This document shows positions 52,275 to 59,243 of a stretch of DNA of 64,000 bases, in pieces (position 1 is the stretch's first letter; every line of letters starts with the position of its first letter). The translations under genes and the position numbers were made by a program. The stretch lies in contig NZ_JAMYXM010000001.1 of the NCBI RefSeq assembly GCF_024158145.1, positions 930,001-994,000 on the forward strand, in the 5' to 3' direction. Under the pieces are notes generated by a model. That model did no database searches. It was not told the origin of the DNA and saw only the letters and a program-made list of their open reading frames with translations. The stretch comes from Notoacmeibacter sp. MSK16QG-6 (GTDB lineage Bacteria > Pseudomonadota > Alphaproteobacteria > Rhizobiales > Rhizobiaceae).

Positions 52275-53660
52275 ATGAACCAGCAGTTCGGCATGAATGA
52301 TATGAGCGCCGTGGTAGAGGCCGACAGGAAACGCGTCTGGCACCACCTCACGCAGCACAAGCCCTATGAGACAACCGACCCGAAGGTGATGGTCGAGGGC
52401 AAGGGTATGAAGATCTGGGACGCCAACGGCAAGGAGCATCTCGACGCGGTGTCGGGCGGCGTCTGGACGGTCAATATCGGCTATGGTCGCGAAAGCATGG
52501 CTGACGTCATCCGCGAACAGCTTCTGAAGCTGAATTATTACGCCGGGGCCGCAGGCTCCGTGCCCGGCGCGCTCTTCGCCGAAAAGCTGATCGAAAAGAT
52601 GCCGGGGATGAGCCGGGTCTATTATTCCAATTCGGGATCGGAGGCCAATGAGAAGGCCTACAAGATGATCCGCCAGATCGCGCATCGCCAGCACGGCGGC
52701 AAGAAGTGGAAGATTCTCTATCGCGAGCGCGATTATCACGGCACAACGTTTGGCGCGCTGTCCGCCGGCGGACAGGCGCAACGCAATGCGCAATACGGCC
52801 CGTTTCTGCCGGGCTTCATCGAAGTGCCGCACTGCCTTGAATATCGCAGCCAATGGGGCGAGGTCGACAATTACGGAGAACGCGCCGCCGATGCGATCGA
52901 AGAGGTAATCCTCCGCGAAGGCCCGGACACGGTCGGCGGCCTCTGTCTTGAACCCATCACCGCCGGCGGAGGTGTTATTGTGCCTCCAGCCGGTTACTGG
53001 GAACGGGTCCAGCAGATCTGCGAAAAATACGAAATTCTGCTCCATATCGACGAGGTGGTCTGCGGTGTCGGCCGCACCGGCGAATGGTTCGGGTATCAGC
53101 ATTACGGCGTGAAGCCGGATTTCGTGACAATGGCAAAGGGCGTGGCGTCGGGCTATGCGGCGATCTCCTGCACCGTGACGACCGAAGCGGTGTTCGATCA
53201 GTTCAAGGACGATCCGGACGATCCAATGGGCTTTTTCCGCGACATCTCCACCTTTGGGGGCTGCACGTCCGGCCCGGCTGCTGCGCTGGAAAATATGCGC
53301 ATCATCGAAGACGAAGATTTACTTGCCAACACCACGAAGATGGGCGAACGCCTGCTCGGCAATCTCAACGTGCTGATGGAGAAACACGAAATCATCGGCG
53401 ATGTGCGCGGCAAGGGCCTCTTCTGCGGCGCTGAACTGGTCGCCGACCGGGCGACAAAGGAGCCGGCGCCCGAGGCCAAGGTCAAGGCGGTCGCCGCCGA
53501 CTGCATGGAACAGGGGGTTATCATCGGCGCGCAAAATCGCTCTCTCGCCGATGGGCTTAACAACGCACTCCTGTTCAGCCCGGCCCTTATTGCGACCGAA
53601 AGCGATATCGATGCCATCACCGATGCAGTGGATGGCGCACTGGGGCGGGTCTTCGGCTAA
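52275..53660 (+). CDS. Class III PLP-dependent aminotransferase (taurine/beta-alanine:pyruvate type)
   Basis: A 461-aa omega-aminotransferase. Seen are the N-terminal HHLTQHKPYE, YYSNSGSEANEKAYKMIR, LYRERDYHGTTFGALSAGG, the PLP-phosphate region LLHIDEVVCGVGRTG and the Schiff-base lysine in TMAKGVASGY. These closely recall taurine-pyruvate aminotransferases, but the gene directly precedes preTA, so beta-alanine, the end product of reductive uracil breakdown, is a plausible amino donor. It has its own terminator before preT, which means it is probably transcribed separately. No sulfoacetaldehyde or taurine genes are nearby. Confidence 0.88.
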   Translation: MNQQFGMNDMSAVVEADRKRVWHHLTQHKPYETTDPKVMVEGKGMKIWDANGKEHLDAVSGGVWTVNIGYGRESMADVIREQLLKLNYYAGAAGSVPGALFAEKLIEKMPGMSRVYYSNSGSEANEKAYKMIRQIAHRQHGGKKWKILYRERDYHGTTFGALSAGGQAQRNAQYGPFLPGFIEVPHCLEYRSQWGEVDNYGERAADAIEEVILREGPDTVGGLCLEPITAGGGVIVPPAGYWERVQQICEKYEILLHIDEVVCGVGRTGEWFGYQHYGVKPDFVTMAKGVASGYAAISCTVTTEAVFDQFKDDPDDPMGFFRDISTFGGCTSGPAAALENMRIIEDEDLLANTTKMGERLLGNLNVLMEKHEIIGDVRGKGLFCGAELVADRATKEPAPEAKVKAVAADCMEQGVIIGAQNRSLADGLNNALLFSPALIATESDIDAITDAVDGALGRVFG

Positions 53661-53679
53661 ACGAGCTCTGGAGCCGGCA

Positions 53680-53715
53680 GGGAAATGGCGACCGCTTGTC
53701 CGCCGTTTCCCTTTC
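53680..53715 (+). terminator. Terminator after the aminotransferase gene
   Basis: GGGAAATGGCG (53680-53690) pairs with CGCCGTTTCCC (53701-53711) with one wobble, followed by TTTCG. Confidence 0.65.
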
Positions 53716-53785
53716 GCTGCAACGAGATAAGACCTGACTATTATGCTCATAAAATAATCACGCCCAAATTTTGCGCAGAAAAAAT

Positions 53786-53801
53786 TTGACCTTTCGGTAA
53801 A
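53786..53801. promoter_or_regulatory. RutR-like operator upstream of preT
   Basis: TTGACCTTTCGGTAAA fits the RutR-type pattern TTGACC-N4-GGTCAA with one half-site mismatch. It lies 47 bp before the preT start codon in an A/T-rich promoter region. A second such site lies beside the RutR-like regulator gene at 60003. Regulation is inferred from the match. Confidence 0.6.
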
Positions 53802-53847
53802 AAATGCGAAGCTACCCTCTCGGTTACCGTGAGATGGAGAGTTCTTC

Positions 53848-55206
53848 ATGAGTGTCGAACGGCGTAGCGGAACTATTTCAGCAGGCCGGCTGAGCGCTGA
53901 GCAGTTGCGCGAAAACTTCTGCGACCTCCACCCACCGATGAATCCCCACGAAGCGGCTGTCGAGGCCGACCGCTGCTATTTCTGCTACGATGCGCCGTGC
54001 ATGAATGCCTGCCCGACCGGCATTGATATTCCCCTCTTCATTCGTCAGATCGCCGCCGACAATCCTAACGGCGCGGCGAAAACCATTTTCGACGCCAATA
54101 TTTTCGGCGCGATGTGTGCCCGCGTCTGCCCGACCGAAACGCTGTGCGAAGAGGTCTGCGTGCGCGAAGTCGCCGAAGACCAGCCGGTTCGGATCGGCAT
54201 GCTGCAGCGTTACGCTACCGACCATCTAATGGAAACGACGACGGAACATCCGTTCAAGCGCGCGGCGGAAACTGGCAAGCGGGTGGCGGTGGTCGGCGCC
54301 GGGCCAGCGGGCCTGTCCTGCGCCCACCGTCTCTCCATGCACGGCCACACCGTCACGGTTTTCGAGGCGCGGCAAAAGCCCGGCGGGCTGAACGAATATG
54401 GCATCGCCACCTATAAAGCGACCGACGACATTGCCCAGGCCGAAGTGCAATGGCTTCTCGGCATCGGTGGCATAACCATCGAGACCGACAAGGCGCTCGG
54501 ACGTGACATCCACCTGAGGGACCTCACCGCTGATTACGACGCCGTTTTCCTGGGCATGGGCCTGGCCGGTGTCAATGCGCTGACGGCGGAGGGAGCGGAC
54601 AGCGCTGGGTCGTCCGATGCGGTTGGATGGATCGCCGATTTGCGGCAGACAACCGATCTATCGCAGGTTCCTGTTGGCAACCGGGTCGTCGTCATTGGCG
54701 GCGGCATGACCGCCGTGGACGCCGCCGTGCAGGCCAAGAATCTCGGCGCGGACGAAGTCACCATCGCCTATCGCCGCGGCAAGGAGGCGATGAGCGCTTC
54801 GGGATACGAGCAGGAGGTGGCGGCCACACGCGGCGTCCATCTGCGCTATAATCTGCAGCCGAAGCGCATCCATGCCGAAAATGGCGACGTGACCGGCATC
54901 ACCTTCGAGAAGACCGCCTCGGACGCCAATGGCAAACTGAGCGCCACCGGCGAAGAGGTGACGCTGGAAGCCGATCAGATCTTCAAGGCGATCGGCCAGA
55001 GCTTCGTGCCCGACAGCGTCGCAGCCGAAGGCGCAGCGCTCACCCTCGATGGTGGGCGGATCGCCGTCGATGACGAGCGCAAAACGTCGATGGACAAGGT
55101 CTGGGCGGGCGGCGACTGCATCGCCGGTGGTGAAGACCTCACCGTCGTCGCTGTCGAGGACGGCAAGATCGCCGCCGAAAGCATTCACGCGGCGCTGAGC
55201 GCCTGA
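53848..55206 (+). CDS. preT: NAD(P)-dependent dihydropyrimidine dehydrogenase subunit PreT
   Basis: The electron-input subunit (452 aa) of dihydropyrimidine dehydrogenase, which reduces uracil and thymine to their dihydro forms with PreA. N-terminal Fe-S cysteines are seen in CYFCYDAPCMNACPTGID and CARVCPTETLCEEVCV; then the FAD site VAVVGAGPAGLSCAHRL (about residue 145) and the pyridine-nucleotide site VVVIGGGMTAVDAAVQA (about 280), followed by AYRRGKEAMSAS and a closing VWAGGDCIAGG. The preA gene starts 15 bp later. GGAGAG precedes the ATG. Cytoplasmic. Confidence 0.95.
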   Translation: MSVERRSGTISAGRLSAEQLRENFCDLHPPMNPHEAAVEADRCYFCYDAPCMNACPTGIDIPLFIRQIAADNPNGAAKTIFDANIFGAMCARVCPTETLCEEVCVREVAEDQPVRIGMLQRYATDHLMETTTEHPFKRAAETGKRVAVVGAGPAGLSCAHRLSMHGHTVTVFEARQKPGGLNEYGIATYKATDDIAQAEVQWLLGIGGITIETDKALGRDIHLRDLTADYDAVFLGMGLAGVNALTAEGADSAGSSDAVGWIADLRQTTDLSQVPVGNRVVVIGGGMTAVDAAVQAKNLGADEVTIAYRRGKEAMSASGYEQEVAATRGVHLRYNLQPKRIHAENGDVTGITFEKTASDANGKLSATGEEVTLEADQIFKAIGQSFVPDSVAAEGAALTLDGGRIAVDDERKTSMDKVWAGGDCIAGGEDLTVVAVEDGKIAAESIHAALSA

Positions 55207-55221
55207 ACGGGAGATAAGACC

Positions 55222-56529
55222 ATGGCTGACCTCTCCACCAACTTCCTCGGCATCCAGTCGCCCAATCCGTTCTGGCTGGCCTCCGCGCCACCGACCGACA
55301 AGCAGTACAACGTCGAGCGCGCTTTCGAAGCCGGCTGGGGCGGCGTGGTCTGGAAGACGCTCGGCGAAGCCGGTCCGCCCGTCGTCAATGTCAACGGTCC
55401 GCGCTACGGCGCGATTCATGGCGCGGATCGGCGGCTCCTCGGCCTCAACAATATCGAACTCATCACCGACCGCGACCTGGAAGTGAACCTGCGGGAGATG
55501 ACCGAGACCAAGAAGAACTGGCCGGATCGCGTCATCATCGCTTCGCTGATGGTGCCCTGCGAGGAGCACGCCTGGAAGGCGATCCTGAAGCGCGTCGAGG
55601 AAACCGGCTGCGACGGCGTCGAACTCAATTTCGGCTGCCCGCACGGCATGAGCGAGCGCGGCATGGGCTCCGCCGTCGGCCAGGTGCCCGAATATATCGA
55701 GATGGTCGCCCGCTGGTGCAAGGAAAACACCGATCTGCCGGTGATCGTGAAGCTGACGCCGAACATCACCGATATCCGCAAACCGGCGGAGGCGGCCAAG
55801 CGGGGCGGGGCGGACGCCGTCAGCCTCATCAACACGATCAACTCGATCACCGCCATCGATCTGGACAGTTTCGCGCCGGAGCCGACCATCGACGGCAAGG
55901 GCAGCCATGGCGGCTATTGCGGCCCGGCGGTCAAGCCCATCGCGCTCTCCATGGTGTCCGAGATCGCCCGCAACCCGGACACGCACGGCCTGCCGATCTC
56001 AGGCATTGGCGGCATCACCACATGGCGCGACGCGGCGGAGTTCATCGCGCTCGGCTGCGGCACGGTGCAGGTCTGCACGGCGGCGATGACCTATGGCTTC
56101 CACATCGTGCAGGAGATGATCGCCGGCCTGTCCAACTATATGGACGAGAAGGGCTACGCCTCCGTCGAGGATTTTCGCGGCGCGGCGGTGCCGAACGTCA
56201 CCGACTGGCAGTATCTCAACCTCAACTACGTCACGAAAGCCCGGATCGATCAGGATCTCTGCATCAAATGCGGGCGCTGCCACATTGCCTGCGAGGACAC
56301 CTCGCACCAGGCGATCACCCATCTGGTCGATGGCGTCCGCCATTTCGAGGTGATCGACGCCGAATGCGTCGGCTGCAATCTGTGCGTCAATGTCTGCCCG
56401 GTGGAGAACTGCATTACCATGGAGCAGATCGCCGGCATCGATCCGCGCACCGGCAAACCGGCCGATGCGGATTACGCCAATTGGACGACGCATCCCAACA
56501 ATCCGGCCGTGAGAGAAGCGGCGGAGTAG
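55222..56529 (+). CDS. preA: NAD-dependent dihydropyrimidine dehydrogenase subunit PreA
   Basis: Catalytic subunit of dihydropyrimidine dehydrogenase, 435 aa. An FMN-binding dihydroorotate-dehydrogenase-like barrel fills residues 1-330 (FWLASAPPTDKQYNVERAF, ELNFGCPHGMSERGMGSA, PVIVKLTPNITDIRKPA, ISGIGGITTWRDAAEF). Two C-terminal 4Fe-4S motifs follow: CIKCGRCHIACED and CVGCNLCVNVCPVENC. GGGAGATAAG precedes the ATG. After its stop the expected downstream pyrimidine genes do not come; a 2.7-kb repeat-rich, partly low-GC stretch intervenes. Confidence 0.96.
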   Translation: MADLSTNFLGIQSPNPFWLASAPPTDKQYNVERAFEAGWGGVVWKTLGEAGPPVVNVNGPRYGAIHGADRRLLGLNNIELITDRDLEVNLREMTETKKNWPDRVIIASLMVPCEEHAWKAILKRVEETGCDGVELNFGCPHGMSERGMGSAVGQVPEYIEMVARWCKENTDLPVIVKLTPNITDIRKPAEAAKRGGADAVSLINTINSITAIDLDSFAPEPTIDGKGSHGGYCGPAVKPIALSMVSEIARNPDTHGLPISGIGGITTWRDAAEFIALGCGTVQVCTAAMTYGFHIVQEMIAGLSNYMDEKGYASVEDFRGAAVPNVTDWQYLNLNYVTKARIDQDLCIKCGRCHIACEDTSHQAITHLVDGVRHFEVIDAECVGCNLCVNVCPVENCITMEQIAGIDPRTGKPADADYANWTTHPNNPAVREAAE

Positions 56530-57129
56530 GGGCCGCCCTTCCTTCCGCCCGACGCCGCGCAGGGCAAAACGCGCCACCGGCGCGGCGGGCCGGCGACGTT
56601 GAAAAAGAAGTGAGCAAGCCGGCGGCCGGATCGTCGCTCCTAAAAATGTTTAGTGCCACGACCATCCGTTCGGGGCTGAAAACGCCAAATCGTTGGCCTT
56701 TTCTTCGCCTTCGGCGAACCGCCCCTCACCCACCGACGATTTGTGGCGTTCGCTTTTCAGACGGGCGCCTTCCGGGCGTCGAACGCCCGTGGCGGAACCC
56801 CGCCGCCGGTCCCTCGCCCGCAGGCTCAAACGGTTCCTCGGCTATCGACGACCCGCAGCCAAAGGGGATTGCTACACCCCACCGCCGATGACCACGGATC
56901 GTCACCGGCGCGCTGCGCTCGTCACCGCCCTCCCAAGAATCTCCGGTTCGCGATCCCGTTGCTCCGAAAGGCGGCTGGCAGGGGGGGGTAGATAGATTGT
57001 GGCGAATGTTGACCGGTGGCCTACGAGGATGCCGATGGCGCGGCTCAAAATGCTTGAAGTCAACACAGACCGACAAAAACAGCGCCGAGTTGCGCACTGG
57101 TAATTAAGGGGCGATAGAATTATTTACTA
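56530..57129. other. Non-coding, repeat-rich gap downstream of preA
   Basis: About 600 bp with no gene I can support. It holds a large imperfect inverted repeat (listed separately), a perfect 7-bp hairpin CGGGCGT-CGA-ACGCCCG (56773-56789) and a run of G (56980-56988). The open frames here are short, arginine/proline-rich and lack ribosome sites. Sequence character changes from GC-rich to A/T-richer near 57100, the apparent left edge of the inserted cassette. Confidence 0.6.
56676..56760. repeat. Large imperfect inverted repeat after preA
   Basis: The left arm (56676-56696, beginning CTGAAAACGCCAAATCG) and the right arm (56733-56760, ending GGCGTTCGCTTTTCAG) are complementary apart from small bulges. 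The loop contains a nested perfect hairpin TTCGCC-TTC-GGCGAA (56704-56718). It could be a preA terminator structure or a small REP/MITE-like element. Confidence 0.65.
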
Positions 57130-57185
57130 TTGACATGACCTCTGTAATCAGTGCTAGGCGTTACGCCTAGCACTGGGCGTCACGC
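57130..57185 (+). promoter_or_regulatory. Promoter and tandem palindromic operator of the Panacea gene pair
   Basis: TTGACA at 57130-57135 resembles a -35 box. The 23-bp element GTGCTAGGCG-TTA-CGCCTAGCAC (57151-57173) is a perfect inverted repeat lying over the expected -10 region. Its core GGCGTTACGC (57157-57166) recurs as GGCGTCACGC at 57176-57185, 19 bp apart, about two helical turns. The site ends 18 bp before the start codon. This fits an autoregulated toxin-antitoxin promoter. Confidence 0.6.
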
Positions 57186-57203
57186 TCAAATTTGGAGAAT
57201 GTT

Positions 57204-57770
57204 ATGCTACTCGCTGGATACGACGTCCGTAAAGCTGCGCAAGCCGCTGCGTTCTTCGCCCTTAAATCAGGCGGAAGCATAAATGTGCTTAAACTATCGA
57301 AGCTGATGTATCTCTCGGAGCGAGAATTTATGGCTCGCTTCGACGAGCCGATGTTTTATGATCGGTTATTTTCTATGCCTGATGGTCCCGTAGCGTCCGT
57401 CACTCTGAACCTCATGAATGGTAACGCTGAAGATCAAACTTGGAGCGAATTTCTAGCTCCGCGAGACGGTTACGCCATACCGCTAAACGGCGATGTGGAA
57501 TTTGACGCCCTTGACACCCTTTCGCGTGCCGATCTTTCGGTGTTGGAGAGCCTTTGGGATAAATTCAAAGATTTCGACAAATATGCAATTCGTGATTGGA
57601 CGCACGGTCGAGCCAACGTTCCTGAATGGCGTGACCCTAATGGGTCTTCGATGCCTATCCACCACGAAGAAGTATTTCGCTACCTTGGTCGCGACGACTG
57701 CGTGGAACTGGCCGAAGAGGTACAGAGCCACCGTCGGATGCACGAATTTATCTTGGCGGCGGAAAGGTAA
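57204..57770 (+). CDS. Panacea-domain protein (SocA/DUF4065 family), probable antitoxin
   Basis: A 188-aa soluble protein. Panacea features are clear: the N-terminal AAQAAAFFALKSGGSINVLK, then LSKLMYLSEREFMARFDEP, FSMPDGPVASVTLNLMNG in the middle, and the C-terminal DPNGSSMPIHHEEVFRYLG. Panacea proteins are versatile antitoxins that neutralise many unrelated toxins encoded beside them (established for the PanAT systems); SocA is the founding relative. The ATG at 57204 has GGAG 6 nt upstream. GC content and codon use (AAA, TTA, TTT) differ from the flanks, suggesting transfer. The next gene starts one base after its stop. Confidence 0.88.
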   Translation: MLLAGYDVRKAAQAAAFFALKSGGSINVLKLSKLMYLSEREFMARFDEPMFYDRLFSMPDGPVASVTLNLMNGNAEDQTWSEFLAPRDGYAIPLNGDVEFDALDTLSRADLSVLESLWDKFKDFDKYAIRDWTHGRANVPEWRDPNGSSMPIHHEEVFRYLGRDDCVELAEEVQSHRRMHEFILAAER

Positions 57771-57771
57771 G

Positions 57772-58155
57772 TTGGAATTCGATCCCAAGAGGGGCGATAC
57801 ACTGCTGATCCCCTCGGGTGCTACGGGTATGCACCTCTTTGTGATCTTAAACAACAGGTGCCCTCAGGGTCAGCACCTCGCTATTTCTATCACCACAATA
57901 CGCACGAAACGGCATGATCCGAGTTGCGTTTTTCAAGGTGGTGAGCACCCGTTTATAAGACATCCTTCATACGCATATTACCGCGATCCTTTGCAAACTA
58001 ATGCTAATCGAATGGTTGCGGGATGTGAGAAAGGGGTCTTTGTGCCCAAGGAACCGATGAGTGAGGCAGAAACGGCTCGCATTACTGCTGGCCTGTTTGC
58101 GTCCGATTTTAGTCCTCCTTGGGCAATCAGATACTTGCGTGCGTTGGGTTATTAG
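57772..58155 (+). CDS. Unrecognised small protein paired with the Panacea gene, candidate toxin
   Basis: A 127-aa protein that starts at TTG one base after the Panacea stop, with GAAAGG overlapping that stop. An ATG would only occur well inside the conserved-looking part, so TTG is preferred. The N-terminus FDPKRGDTLLIPSGATGMH followed by LFVILNN recalls the first strands of SH3-like barrel proteins such as PemK/MazF (which open with a GD-x-hydrophobic pattern), but I cannot identify the family with confidence. Later segments are TIRTKRHDPSCVFQGGEHPF, FIRHPSYAYYRD and FVPKEPMSEAE, rich in His, Arg and Asp that could be catalytic. Position and composition suggest it is the toxin of a PanAT-type pair. 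Confidence 0.6.
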   Translation: MEFDPKRGDTLLIPSGATGMHLFVILNNRCPQGQHLAISITTIRTKRHDPSCVFQGGEHPFIRHPSYAYYRDPLQTNANRMVAGCEKGVFVPKEPMSEAETARITAGLFASDFSPPWAIRYLRALGY

Positions 58156-58420
58156 TAATCGCAATATATTACGCCGCCTGCATAGCAGCCGATGAGGATG
58201 TGACCTTGTTGAATGCAATCATGTTAGTTTAATTTTCGGCGCTGTAGCTCTCATCCTAGCCCGACGTAAGGCGTGGCTGCATCGGCGGGCTGAGCGAGAA
58301 TCGCTGGTCGCCGCGTAATTGGGGGCCGTTTAGGCTGAACTGAAAAGTGGCCATGCATTGCACCTTCCGTTGTGGTAGGTCAAACCATCCGATCCACCCT
58401 TCCCCCATCTGCTCCTTTCC
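58156..58420. other. Gap after the candidate toxin gene, no gene seen
   Basis: The first part (to about 58260) keeps the lower GC of the cassette; the rest returns to high GC, marking its probable right edge. I found no integrase, tRNA or direct target repeat here. Confidence 0.5.
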
Positions 58421-58422
58421 CC

Positions 58423-58596
58423 TATAAACATCGTGGGCCGGAAAATATTCCGGTCTGGGGCCTAGAAAACCCCTGCCTAGTGGCCGGTATCGAAGCCGGC
58501 CGGTATCCTTCTCGACCAGCTATGGCCGGGGAGGCCTCGACGCATGTTCAAGGCGAAAGCCCAAAGGTCGGGGCGGCCGTCTAGGCACGGTTTTTC
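58423..58596 (+). ncRNA. Candidate structured small RNA, about 160 nt
   Basis: TATAAA at 58423-58428 could be a -10 box. Downstream come the hairpins CCGGAA-AATA-TTCCGG (58438-58453), GGGG/CCCC around 58456-58472, GGCCGG-N8-CCGGCC, and a GNRA-type GGC-GAAA-GCC hairpin enclosed by CCTCGAC/GTCGGGG. TGCCTAG near 58474 pairs with CTAGGCA (58581-58587) and GGCCG with CGGCC, closing the domain, and TTTTT follows at 58591-58595. No known RNA family could be assigned by eye. It may be a free small RNA or a leader of the gene at 58691. Confidence 0.5.
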
Positions 58597-58604
58597 TAGC
58601 TCCC

Positions 58605-58651
58605 CGGTCACCAGCTCGTCTGGTGACCGTTTCCACCAATGATTTCATTGG
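58605..58651 (+). repeat. Two perfect hairpins before the small membrane protein gene
   Basis: CGGTCACCAG/CTGGTGACCG (58605-58614 with 58620-58629, 5-nt loop, followed by TTT) and CCAATGA/TCATTGG (58636-58642 with 58645-58651). The first could terminate transcription from the structured segment upstream. Confidence 0.65.
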
Positions 58652-58690
58652 CTTGTCTCTATCTGGCAAGCGTGAAACGGGGAGTTGCCG

Positions 58691-59011
58691 ATGAGTGACT
58701 ACAATTTCCGCGCCGATCTGCTCGATACGTTTCAGTCCGCGCCGGACGGAATCAAGGCGCTGATGCTGATTCTGCCGCTGGCCTTCGCGCTCGGCTTGCT
58801 CATGGTGCTGCTGCATCACCGCCGCGCCGCCCGCCGCCATGAGCGGCTCGATGCGATGGAGCGCGACGACCGCCATGCCGAACGCGAGCAGTTGCTGGAG
58901 GCGGCGCTGGCCGATCTGCGCTGGCGGGATGGTGAGATCGCCAGGCGCGCGCCCCGCCCGCTGCGACAGGATGAGCGTTTCGATGAGACGCTTATGCTGG
59001 GCCGGAATTAG
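58691..59011 (+). CDS. Small single-pass membrane protein of unknown function
   Basis: A 106-aa protein starting MSDYNFRADLLDTFQSAP, with one hydrophobic segment at about residues 22-44 (IKALMLILPLAFALGLLMVL) followed by a basic and acidic, coiled-coil-like tail (HHRRAARRHERLDAMERDD...). Similar short proteins with the SDYNF opening are, to my recollection, widespread in rhizobia, but no function is known to me. GGGGAG lies 6 nt before the ATG. GC and codon use are like the host genome, so it appears not to belong to the low-GC cassette. Confidence 0.75.
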   Translation: MSDYNFRADLLDTFQSAPDGIKALMLILPLAFALGLLMVLLHHRRAARRHERLDAMERDDRHAEREQLLEAALADLRWRDGEIARRAPRPLRQDERFDETLMLGRN

Positions 59012-59020
59012 GGGGCGTTT

Positions 59021-59041
59021 CACCTCCCCATTGAGGGGGTG
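59021..59041. repeat. Palindromic intergenic repeat unit 1
   Basis: CACCTCCCC-ATT-GAGGGGGTG, a near-perfect hairpin just after the small membrane protein stop. Related to the units at 59215, 61311, 61533, 63111 and 63556. The 230-bp gap to rutR holds only this and the next unit plus connecting GC-rich sequence. Confidence 0.65.
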
Positions 59042-59214
59042 AGAAGCGGTCGGCGCAGGCCGATCGGAAGCCAATGATTTGGCTTGCGAAGCGCCGAACG
59101 CCCGGAGCGCAAGCGAAGGGCTTAGCGCGCAGCGTCTTTCGGGTGGGCGTGGTCCGCCTCACAGTTCGTTCAAGAACCCCCACCCGGATCGTCTTCGCTT
59201 CGCTTGCCTCTCCG

Positions 59215-59235
59215 ACCTCCCCTCAAGGGGGAGGT
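59215..59235. repeat. Palindromic intergenic repeat unit 2
   Basis: ACCTCCCC-TCAA-GGGGGAGGT, a strong hairpin 9 bp from the rutR-like stop codon. On the minus strand it could end the rutR transcript. Confidence 0.65.
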
Positions 59236-59243
59236 GGGTGCGT

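Noticed and set aside
56726-57097. A 123-codon minus-strand frame in the gap after preA
   Set aside because: It lies over inverted repeats, is rich in Arg, Gly and Pro and has no ribosome site; it looks like a translated non-coding repeat.
58423-58596. Known RNA classes (6S, SRP RNA, tmRNA, RNase P RNA) for the structured segment
   Set aside because: The conserved core motifs of these RNAs are absent and the shape is several short hairpins rather than one long rod.
58520-59074. A 184-codon minus-strand frame over the small membrane protein gene
   Set aside because: It overlaps the better supported plus-strand gene at 58691 and crosses the two hairpins.
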